A DNA stretch of 12,638 bases from an uncultured Candidatus Melainabacteria bacterium (GTDB lineage: Bacteria > Cyanobacteriota > Vampirovibrionia > Gastranaerophilales > Gastranaerophilaceae): contig CAMHMW010000041.1 in assembly GCA_946186335.1 (NCBI GenBank), positions 1-12,638 on the forward strand, given 5' to 3'. The position numbers were made by a program, and so were the translations under genes. This document shows, in pieces, positions 6,930 through 12,638 of the stretch; position 1 is the first letter of the stretch, and every line of letters starts with the position of its first letter. The notes under the pieces are model-generated. The model did no database searches, had not been told where the DNA came from, and worked only from the letters and a program-made list of their open reading frames with translations.

Positions 6930-7571
6930 ATGGAAAACAATGAAGAATTAAAAGTGGCTGAAACAGAAGTTTCTGAAACTGTTGAAGAAGTAAAAGCAGA
7001 AGAAACCGTTGAAGTTACTGATGAAAAACCTGCAAGAGGCAGAAAAGGCCGCAGCAGAAAACAAAAAATTGAAACAACGGAAGAAAAACCGCAATCAGAA
7101 TGGTCAGAAATCGTTGTTCAAATCAGCCGTGTAACAAAGGTTGTAAAAGGCGGTAAGAAATTAAGTTTTAGAGCAATCGTTATTGTCGGCAACAAAAAAG
7201 GTCAGGTTGGTATCGGTTGTGCAAAAGCATCCGAAGTTATCATTGCTATACAGAAAGCAATAGCAGACGGACGTAAGAATGTGATTAACGTTCCTATTTT
7301 CAAAACAACAATACCTCACCCGATTACAGGAAAATCAGGAGCAGGTGCTGTTATGTTAAGACCCGCATCAGCAGGTACAGGTATCATCGCAGGCGGTGCT
7401 GTTCGTTCAGTTCTTGAACTTGCTGGTATTGAAAATATCTTATCAAAATCATTAGGCTCAAAATCACCGCTTAATGCTGCTAATGCAACAATCAACGCAT
7501 TAAAAGCATTGACTCCGTTCAACGAAGTTGCTAAAAAACGCGGTTTGACAATGGCTGAATTATTAAATTAA
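6930..7571 (+). CDS. rpsE: 30S ribosomal protein S5
   Basis: A small-subunit protein near the decoding region, important for translational accuracy. The double-stranded-RNA-binding-like S5 N domain starts near residue 57 (SEWSEIVVQISRVTKVVKGG) and the C domain follows ('GKSGAGAVMLRPASAGTGIIAGG', split here only by description). The family core is complete and ends with the usual 'A..RG' region. The first 56 residues are an extension beyond most bacterial S5 proteins: an acidic Glu/Val-rich stretch (1-32), then a basic patch (KPARGRKGRSRKQK, 33-46). The start at 6930 has AGAAAGG at 6914-6920, 9 bases upstream, so the extension is probably really translated. First gene of the cluster; unusually, rplF and rplR do not precede it, and the neighbour is leuC on the other strand. 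Confidence 0.95.
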   Translation: MENNEELKVAETEVSETVEEVKAEETVEVTDEKPARGRKGRSRKQKIETTEEKPQSEWSEIVVQISRVTKVVKGGKKLSFRAIVIVGNKKGQVGIGCAKASEVIIAIQKAIADGRKNVINVPIFKTTIPHPITGKSGAGAVMLRPASAGTGIIAGGAVRSVLELAGIENILSKSLGSKSPLNAANATINALKALTPFNEVAKKRGLTMAELLN

Positions 7572-7578
7572 TAATTAT

Positions 7579-7604
7579 GTCATTCTGAACCTGATATAGA
7601 ATCT
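7579..7604. repeat. Small GTCATTCTGAA...AGAATCT hairpin element in the rpsE-rpmD gap
   Basis: The 67-base gap between rpsE and rpmD contains TGTCATTCTGAACCTGATAT followed by AGAATCTT. ATTCT (7582-7586) can pair with AGAAT (7598-7602). It resembles the short dispersed intergenic motif of the form GTCATTCTGA...GAAGAATCT that I recall from several bacterial phyla. One copy is in this window, so dispersal is not shown here. Confidence 0.4.
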
Positions 7605-7638
7605 TAATAGTAAAAATAAGTAAAAAGGAAAAGTAAAA

Positions 7639-7830
7639 ATGGCAAATAAAAAATCAAATATGATAAAAATTAAACTTGTTAAAAGTTTAATCGGCTCATC
7701 AGAAAAACAACGAGCAGTTGTACGCGGTTTGGGCTTAACAAAAAAAGACCAGATTGTTGAACACGCTGAAACTGCTACAATTATGGGTATGGTAAACAAA
7801 GTATCACACCTTTTGGAAGTAATTAAGTAG
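7639..7830 (+). CDS. rpmD: 50S ribosomal protein L30
   Basis: A small large-subunit protein. The conserved core starts at residue 8 (MIKIKLVKSLIGSSEKQRA) and ends with 'MGMVNKVSHLLEVIK', the standard L30 pattern, for 63 residues in all. The ATG at 7639 has AAGGAA at 7625-7630, 8 bases upstream, and adds seven residues (MANKKSN) before the usual L30 start. The in-frame ATG at 7660 is the alternative but has a poorer ribosome-binding site. It lies in the normal spc order between rpsE and rplO. As far as I know, photosynthetic cyanobacteria and plastids lack rpmD, so its presence bears on the lineage of this genome. Confidence 0.93.
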   Translation: MANKKSNMIKIKLVKSLIGSSEKQRAVVRGLGLTKKDQIVEHAETATIMGMVNKVSHLLEVIK

Positions 7831-7861
7831 TTAAATAATTAAAGGAAAGAAGGAAAATAAT

Positions 7862-8308
7862 ATGACAATAACATTAGAAGATTTAAAGCCTGCTGCAGGT
7901 TCTACATCTAAAAGCAAAAGAGTAGGTCGCGGCCGCTCATCAGGACATGGTAAAACCTCTTGCCGCGGTCATAACGGAGAAGGTCAAAGATCCGGTAATT
8001 CAAGCAAAAGAGGTTTTGAAGGCGGACAAATGCCTGCATACAGAAGACTTCCGAAACTGAAAGGTTTTCAGGTTTACGGCAAAGATAATTATGCCCAAAT
8101 CAATGTTGGCAGATTAGATGCTTTAAAACTTAAAGAAGTTTCTTTTGAAACATTAAAAGAAGTTATGACAATTCATCCGACTTGCGTTGGTCTAAGAGTT
8201 CTTGGTAACGGTGAAATAAAAAAAGCCGTAACAGTAAAAGCGGCTTATGTAACACCATCAGCAAAAGAAAAAATTGAAGCAGCAGGCGGAAAGGTTGAGA
8301 TAGTATAA
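7862..8308 (+). CDS. rplO: 50S ribosomal protein L15
   Basis: A large-subunit assembly protein that contacts 23S rRNA. The basic, glycine-rich N-terminal tail (KSKRVGRGRSSGHGKTSCRG, from about residue 18) and the 'GFEGGQMPAYRRLPKLKGF' segment are typical. The C-terminal globular domain ends with 'KEKIEAAGGKVEIV', the usual L15 ending. Length (148 aa) is normal. Purine-rich AAGGAAAG and AGAAGGA lie upstream of the start at 7862. Its TAA (8306-8308) overlaps the secY ATG by one base, so secY translation is probably coupled to it. Confidence 0.95.
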   Translation: MTITLEDLKPAAGSTSKSKRVGRGRSSGHGKTSCRGHNGEGQRSGNSSKRGFEGGQMPAYRRLPKLKGFQVYGKDNYAQINVGRLDALKLKEVSFETLKEVMTIHPTCVGLRVLGNGEIKKAVTVKAAYVTPSAKEKIEAAGGKVEIV

Positions 8309-9654
8309 TGGCACAAGGTATAAAAGCACCTACAACTGAAGATTTGATGTCAATGTGGAATGCTTCGGGTTTAAAACAGAAGATTATTTTCACACTGGCA
8401 ATGATTGCAATTTGGCGATTCGGGGTTCAGATGCCGCTATACGGTATCAACGCCGACGTATTTGCAACACAGGTACTGGGTAACGGAAACAACTTAATCG
8501 GATTTCTTGATTTATTTACAGGAGGTGCGTTAGGTACAGTTTCTATTATGGCTCTTGGTATCGGTCCATTCATCACATCTTCAATTATTGTCCAACTTGT
8601 TTCTGTTGTTATTCCGTCATTGGAAAAATTACAGAAAGAGGAGGGAGAAGCGGGAAGACGCAAATTATCACAATATACACGTATATTTACGGTAATTTTG
8701 GCAGTATTCCAATCATTTATATTTATGTTGTATTTACATCACTTACCGGGAGCAGTTGATCCTCACGTAAATCATATTGCTTTCTACGTAAGTTCTATAA
8801 TTACATTAACGGCAGGAGCAGTTCTTGTTATGTGGTTGTCCGAATTGATTACCGAAAACGGTATCGGAAACGGCGGTTCTTTAATCATCTTTTGCGGTAT
8901 CTTATCGGGTATTCCGATTTATGCACAAAGAACGGCTCAAATTATGCACTCTAATACAAGAATGCAGCTTGGGTTACTCCTGTTACTCACAATATTTTTC
9001 TTTGCGATGATACTTATTGTAATCATGCAGGAGGCTGTGAGAAAAGTTATTATTGTAAATCCGAAACGACAAATTGGTAATAAAGTTTACGGCGGCATGA
9101 ATTCTTATATTCCGTTCAAGTTAAATCCGGGCGGGGTTATGCCTATTATCTTCGCTATTGCGATTTTGCTGTTCCCGTCAACAATTATTGCTCTTGTCGG
9201 AAACGCTGATATTAAATCAACGGCGGTTAAAAACTTCATTATGTCGCTTAACCACTGGTTAAGCCCGAGCGGACTTACATATTATCTTATCTATGTCGGC
9301 TTGATTATTGCGTTAACATTCTTCTACGCATCAATTATGCCTAATATGCAGCCAAAAGATATTGCGGATAATCTTAAAAAGTACGGTTCGTCAATTCCCG
9401 GTATAAAACCCGGTCGTCCGACAGCCGAAGCATTAGATAAAATTTTGACAAAAACAACCTTTATCGGTGCTATGGGACTTGGTATTGTTGCTTTGATTCC
9501 GTCGTTTGCAAGTTATGCAACACGTATTGAAACATTGCAGGGTATCGGTGCAACATCTCTGATTATTATGGTTGGTGTTGCTCTTGACCTTATCAATCAG
9601 GTTAAAACACATCTGTTGGCGAGAAATTACGAATCCTTCTTAAAGGATATGTAA
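8308..9654 (+). CDS. secY: Protein translocase subunit SecY
   Basis: The channel-forming subunit of the SecYEG inner-membrane translocon, with about ten transmembrane helices spread along 448 residues. Recognisable landmarks are the first helix (KIIFTLAMIAIWRFG, about 25-39), the plug and second-helix signature FTGGALGTVSIMALGIGPFI (about 70-89), the 'MWLSELITENGIGNGGS' signature (about 175-191) and the cytoplasmic loop 'NMQPKDIADNLKKYGSSIPG' near residue 350. The protein is complete. It starts within the rplO stop codon (TAATG) and is the last gene of the cluster. adk, map and infA, which often follow secY, are absent here; a terminator comes 14 bases after the stop. Confidence 0.96.
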   Translation: MAQGIKAPTTEDLMSMWNASGLKQKIIFTLAMIAIWRFGVQMPLYGINADVFATQVLGNGNNLIGFLDLFTGGALGTVSIMALGIGPFITSSIIVQLVSVVIPSLEKLQKEEGEAGRRKLSQYTRIFTVILAVFQSFIFMLYLHHLPGAVDPHVNHIAFYVSSIITLTAGAVLVMWLSELITENGIGNGGSLIIFCGILSGIPIYAQRTAQIMHSNTRMQLGLLLLLTIFFFAMILIVIMQEAVRKVIIVNPKRQIGNKVYGGMNSYIPFKLNPGGVMPIIFAIAILLFPSTIIALVGNADIKSTAVKNFIMSLNHWLSPSGLTYYLIYVGLIIALTFFYASIMPNMQPKDIADNLKKYGSSIPGIKPGRPTAEALDKILTKTTFIGAMGLGIVALIPSFASYATRIETLQGIGATSLIIMVGVALDLINQVKTHLLARNYESFLKDM

Positions 9655-9667
9655 TGATAAATACATT

Positions 9668-9702
9668 AAAAAAAGAGGTGTTACATAACACCTCTTTTTT
9701 TC
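9668..9702. terminator. Bidirectional terminator between secY and mtaB
   Basis: A perfect 16-bp inverted repeat joins A7GAGGTGTTA (9668-9683) and TAACACCTCT7 (9686-9701) across a 2-base centre (in practice a 4-base loop). A7 on one side and T7 on the other make it a good intrinsic terminator for both converging genes: secY ends at 9654 and mtaB at 9708. Confidence 0.92.
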
Positions 9703-9707
9703 AGCCA

Positions 9708-10991
9708 TTATATTAACTCCCCATATATAATGCCGATTTTGTATTCGGAAATCTTTATATTACAAATTTTATTAAATAAATCTTCTCTATCCGATATTAT
9801 TTGAACGGTCAGATAATTCCTTGTAATTCCTTTCAGATTACCGCTATGCTTATCTCTGTGCTTTTCTATCAAGACTTCATGAATTGTTCCGATATTTGCA
9901 TTCACAAAATTATTATACTTATCCCTTGATATTTTCTTTATTATATCGGCACGATTATTTTTTATCTCATCAGGAATCTGATTTTCCATCTCAGCACCGA
10001 CAGTACCTTCTCTTTGGGAATACGGGAAGGTATGAATTTGCGAAAGTCCCGACATTTCAAGATTATGACGTGTAATTTCAAAATCATCATCGGTTTCACC
10101 CGCAAATCCCGCAATAATATCACTCCCCAGAAACGGGAGTTCAAACGTATCATTAATTTTTTCTATCAGTTTAAGATAATCTTCCGTTTTATAAAATCTG
10201 TTCATTGAGCGCAAAGTTTTGTCATTAGCCGATTGCAGGGACAAGTGAAAATGCGGGCAGAATTTTTTTGATTTTGATAAAAAAGCGAGCAGTTCATCAG
10301 TAATTTCTGTCGGATTTAGTGACCCCAAACGATAGCGTTCAATTGTCGTTTTTTCTTCAATTTCTTTTAACAAATCTATCAGAGAACATCCTATATCCTT
10401 TCCCCACTGACCTATATGAATCCCTGTCAAAATGACTTCTTTAAAACCTTGTTTTGAGAAATTATTTATCTGTTCAATTATAAAATCCGTTTTTGCACTG
10501 CGGCTTTTTCCTCTTGCTTTCCAAATAATACAATAGGTGCAGCGGTTATCACATCCGTCCTGAATTTTCAGGCTTGCCCTTGTTTTTGAGGTATCGGTCA
10601 GGGCTACTTCATTAAATTCTGACAACGACATTAAATCTTTCACCTTTAATTTCTCACCAGAGGTTAAAGCCTCGTACAGATGCAGTTTCTCATCATTACC
10701 AAAAACATAATCAATAAAATCGTATTCAAGGAGATTATCTTTTTCCAATTGAGCAAAACATCCCGTTACAACAATAACCATATCCGAATTTTTGTGTTTT
10801 GCACTTCTCAAAAGATACAACGCCTCATTATCGCTTTTATGGGTAACGCTGCACGAATTTAAAATGTATAAATCCGCATCTGATATATCATTTACTTTTG
10901 TTAAGCCAAATTTTGTCAGGTTTTCTTCAATTATGGAACTTTCAAACTGATTGGCTTTGCACCCCATTGTATGAATGTAAAAAGTTTTCAT
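9708..10991 (-). CDS. mtaB: MtaB-type tRNA methylthiotransferase (radical SAM)
   Basis: Likely adds a methylthio group to t6A37 of tRNA (ms2t6A), using S-adenosylmethionine and two [4Fe-4S] clusters. The N-terminal methylthiotransferase domain carries the three cluster cysteines C11 (TMGCKANQ), C47 (NSCSVT) and C78 (TGCFAQ). The radical SAM motif CxxxCxxC is C147, C151 and C154 (DGCDNRCTYC). A C-terminal TRAM-like domain begins near residue 365. 'TMGCKANQFES' and 'NSCSVTHKSD' favour the MtaB subfamily over MiaB or RimO. After CTYCII most relatives have Pro; here the sequence is WKARG. Length (427 aa) is normal. The gene is divergent from 11110 and shares a terminator with secY. Subfamily assignment is from motifs only. 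Confidence 0.88.
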   Translation of the reverse strand: MKTFYIHTMGCKANQFESSIIEENLTKFGLTKVNDISDADLYILNSCSVTHKSDNEALYLLRSAKHKNSDMVIVVTGCFAQLEKDNLLEYDFIDYVFGNDEKLHLYEALTSGEKLKVKDLMSLSEFNEVALTDTSKTRASLKIQDGCDNRCTYCIIWKARGKSRSAKTDFIIEQINNFSKQGFKEVILTGIHIGQWGKDIGCSLIDLLKEIEEKTTIERYRLGSLNPTEITDELLAFLSKSKKFCPHFHLSLQSANDKTLRSMNRFYKTEDYLKLIEKINDTFELPFLGSDIIAGFAGETDDDFEITRHNLEMSGLSQIHTFPYSQREGTVGAEMENQIPDEIKNNRADIIKKISRDKYNNFVNANIGTIHEVLIEKHRDKHSGNLKGITRNYLTVQIISDREDLFNKICNIKISEYKIGIIYGELI

Positions 10992-11054
10992 AAATTAATC
11001 ATATAATAAAAATGTAAATATTTGTGTAGTTAGATTAATAAAAAAGCAAAAAAA

Positions 11055-11083
11055 TTTACTTTCTGTTTTTATATGTATATAAT
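11055..11083 (+). promoter_or_regulatory. Promoter for the 252-aa membrane protein gene
   Basis: TTTACT (11055-11060), a 17-base spacer and a perfect TATAAT (11078-11083) lie 26 bases before the ATG at 11110. The predicted leader of about 20 bases holds AAAGG (11093-11097) and AGGTG (11101-11105) as possible ribosome-binding sites. Confidence 0.6.
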
Positions 11084-11109
11084 GAAAGTGTGAAAGGTTT
11101 AGGTGTAAT

Positions 11110-11868
11110 ATGCTTGTAAATGCAGTTTCAACAAAAGCAACATTCGGTCACAGAACTCCGTCCAGAGAGGAATTTGAAAGTTTTGCACAGGCCGATGATA
11201 AAACATTAAGGGCTTATGCCAGAGAGGCAGCAGCCATTCAGGTTAACGACAAAAAACACAAGGCAGCATCAAACGCTATTTGGTATTCATTACCGATTGC
11301 GGGCGGCTTGGCGGCAGTTGTAGGAAATCCGAAAGTTGTCGGACGTATTCCTAAATTAAAATTATTTACAAAACAAACAGCATTATGGGCAGGAACATTT
11401 GCAATAATTGATGCAACATTTGCCGCAGCACGTTCCCTGAACAGACACAGTTCAACAGTTCACGAATTTAACAAAGAACACCCCGTTCTTTCAACAATAG
11501 CAACAATCGGCGCAACAGTCGGAGCATTACTCCTTGCAGGTAAAGGTGCAAGCAAACTGGTTGAAAAATACGGCGACAAAGTTGTTAAGTCCTTAAAAAA
11601 TCATAAAGTTGACAAATACATTAAAGAAAACAAACTCTTGACAAGTGTAATGAAGAATATCAGAAAAGCTCCTTCTTCATTGAAAAGTTTCGCAAAAGGT
11701 GTAATTTCATGGAGTCCGATTTTACTTGTTGCAACAAGTATCGCACACACATTCAGCCATGAAAAAGCAAAAGCAATAACAGAACAGAGAAACTATGATA
11801 CTCTTAAAGTTAATCAGGCAAAAGTAAGAGATTTACTTGCAGCAGAAGCAATGGTTGACGGAGAATAA
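11110..11868 (+). CDS. Probable membrane protein of unknown function (252 aa)
   Basis: I cannot name a family. Four hydrophobic segments are visible, at about 56-72 (AIWYSLPIAGGLAAVVG), 89-107, 126-144 (VLSTIATIGATVGALLLAG) and 197-213, separated by lysine-rich loops. That suggests an integral membrane protein or one with membrane-inserting helical hairpins. The first 50 residues are polar and helical, with a 'TPSREEFESFAQADDKTLRAYA' stretch (described, not full length). There is no cleavable signal peptide. The C-terminal 40 residues are again helical and charged. It has its own promoter and terminator and is monocistronic, flanked by a divergent tRNA-modification gene and a formyltransferase-like gene, so context gives no function. 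My impression is that similar proteins occur in Gastranaerophilales; this is memory, not a search. Confidence 0.82.
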   Translation: MLVNAVSTKATFGHRTPSREEFESFAQADDKTLRAYAREAAAIQVNDKKHKAASNAIWYSLPIAGGLAAVVGNPKVVGRIPKLKLFTKQTALWAGTFAIIDATFAAARSLNRHSSTVHEFNKEHPVLSTIATIGATVGALLLAGKGASKLVEKYGDKVVKSLKNHKVDKYIKENKLLTSVMKNIRKAPSSLKSFAKGVISWSPILLVATSIAHTFSHEKAKAITEQRNYDTLKVNQAKVRDLLAAEAMVDGE

Positions 11869-11888
11869 ATATAAAGTTATAAAAATTT

Positions 11889-11921
11889 AAAAACCCTCAG
11901 AAAAACATCTGAGGGTTTTTT
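11889..11921 (+). terminator. Rho-independent terminator after the 252-aa gene
   Basis: A perfect 13-bp stem (AAAAACCCTCAGA at 11889-11901 and TCTGAGGGTTTTT at 11908-11920) encloses a 6-base AAAACA loop and ends in six Ts. It starts 20 bases after the stop codon. It ends two bases before the -35 of the next promoter. Confidence 0.92.
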
Positions 11922-11922
11922 A

Positions 11923-11951
11923 TTGCAAGATAGTAACAAATAGAATATAAT
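11923..11951 (+). promoter_or_regulatory. Promoter of the formyltransferase-like gene, placed for a leaderless mRNA
   Basis: TTGCAA (11923-11928), a 17-base spacer and a perfect TATAAT (11946-11951) end only 7 bases before the ATG at 11959. Transcription would begin at or next to the A of the start codon. No ribosome-binding site can fit between. Confidence 0.7.
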
Positions 11952-11958
11952 TTCGTAT

Positions 11959-12638
11959 ATGAAAGTTGTTATTTTAGGCAAAGGGTTAATGTTGGCAAAT
12001 CTCATCATGGGAGCACACGATGCGGGTGCAAATATTGTCGGGGTATTGCGCTACGAGAAAACCACAACAAATCCGTTAAGTTTGTTTTTAAAAGACACCT
12101 TTAACCCAACCCCCGATGTTACAATGATAAAACAACTGAATTTAAAACAACTGAATTTTAAATCTGCAAACTCTGAGGCATTCAGAAAATATCTCATAAA
12201 AAACAACATTGACCTTATACTTGTCGGTACCTGGAAAGAAAAAATACAAAAAGCGACTTTTGATATTCCGGTAATCGGGGCAGTTAACACACACCCCTCG
12301 CTTTTACCAAAATACAGAGGCCCCAATCCTTATATCCAAACTATTTTAAACGGGGAAGAATACTCGGGAATAACTCTGCACCTGATAGACGAAAATTATG
12401 ATACCGGCGCAATTTTATCACAGGAAAAAATAAAAATACTTCCGACCGACACCTCAAAAGAATTGAGAGAAAAAACTGCCGCAACCGCAAAAAATCTTGT
12501 GTACCAATTTATAAAAGAACTTGACTGTAAAATCATTACACCAATTACCCAAAGCGAAAAATATTCATCATATTACAAGAACATTTCAGGTGATGAGAAA
12601 ATGCTTGATTTTGAAACTCAAACCAGTGATGAAATTTC
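11959..12638 (+). CDS. Fmt-like formyltransferase (partial, runs off right edge)
   Basis: The frame from ATG 11959 stays open to the window end (226 complete codons). The N-terminal strand MKVVILGKG fits the Rossmann-like fold of 10-formyltetrahydrofolate-dependent formyltransferases. The catalytic core is clear: N110 and H112 in NTHPSLLPKYRG, with the SLLP loop, and D148 in DENYDTGAIL. Residues after about 205 ('YYKNISGDEKMLDFETQTSDEI', in part) look like the start of an Fmt-type C-terminal domain. The usual GTPxFA near the N-terminus of true methionyl-tRNA formyltransferase is replaced by GKGLMLANL, and RGAAP by RGPNP. A paralogue or sugar-amine formyltransferase is therefore as likely as Fmt itself. 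It has no ribosome-binding site and a promoter abutting the ATG. A 15-bp tandem repeat lies at 12129-12158. Confidence 0.85.
   Translation, partial: MKVVILGKGLMLANLIMGAHDAGANIVGVLRYEKTTTNPLSLFLKDTFNPTPDVTMIKQLNLKQLNFKSANSEAFRKYLIKNNIDLILVGTWKEKIQKATFDIPVIGAVNTHPSLLPKYRGPNPYIQTILNGEEYSGITLHLIDENYDTGAILSQEKIKILPTDTSKELREKTAATAKNLVYQFIKELDCKIITPITQSEKYSSYYKNISGDEKMLDFETQTSDEI
12129..12158 (+). repeat. 15-bp perfect tandem duplication inside the formyltransferase-like gene
   Basis: The unit AAAACAACTGAATTT occurs twice head to tail (12129-12143 and 12144-12158). It is in frame and gives KQLNL followed by KQLNF at residues 58-67. Both copies are identical, which suggests a recent slippage duplication. 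Confidence 0.9.

Noticed and set aside
10992..11054. Minus-strand promoter for mtaB in the AT-rich gap (a TATTAT-like -10)
   Set aside because: No partner -35 at a sensible distance is convincing. In this AT-rich stretch the match is not better than chance, so no feature is given.
12051..12326. Minus-strand open frame of 91 codons near the right edge
   Set aside because: It is antisense to the formyltransferase-like gene, whose catalytic motifs are clear in the plus-strand frame.

Overview
The window is a gene-dense, AT-rich bacterial chromosome segment of 12.6 kb. It holds ten complete protein genes, the tail of one gene at the left edge and the first part of one at the right edge. No mobile element, CRISPR array, rRNA or tRNA was found. 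Protein features resemble what I recall of non-photosynthetic gut Cyanobacteria (Melainabacteria, Gastranaerophilales). These are the N-terminal 'MGMAASQARLL' type sequence of the first large protein, its 'DTEHNALQTEY' C-terminal helix, and a ribosomal-protein/secY cluster that carries L30. This placement comes from memory of protein families and was not searched.

Layout, left to right. Positions 2-190 are the end of an unidentified gene. Positions 272-298 hold an almost perfect flagellar sigma-28 promoter that drives a 702-residue helical protein (344-2452), closed by a strong terminator. A sigma-70-like promoter then reads into pgi (glucose-6-phosphate isomerase), a small exported protein of unknown function, and trxB (thioredoxin reductase). 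These three genes are packed with gaps of 5 and 9 bases. trxB converges on leuC (isopropylmalate dehydratase-type large subunit, minus strand), and the two stop codons overlap. A 223-base divergent region contains an inverted repeat, a promoter and a structured leader that feeds rpsE-rpmD-rplO-secY. This is a detached piece of the usual spc ribosomal operon. A symmetrical hairpin ends secY and also the converging mtaB-type tRNA methylthiotransferase gene. A monocistronic gene for a 252-residue probable membrane protein follows, with its own promoter and terminator. Last comes a formyltransferase-like gene whose promoter lies so close to its ATG that the mRNA is probably leaderless.

Most of the content is housekeeping: central carbon metabolism, thiol redox, leucine or related 2-oxoacid biosynthesis, translation, protein export and tRNA modification. 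I did not find an unmistakable new multi-gene system. The most interesting signals are the sigma-28 promoter ahead of a large, unannotated axial-protein-like gene, the apparently leaderless formyltransferase gene, the isolated rpsE leader, and the loss of the usual C-terminal catalytic-region lysine in Pgi.
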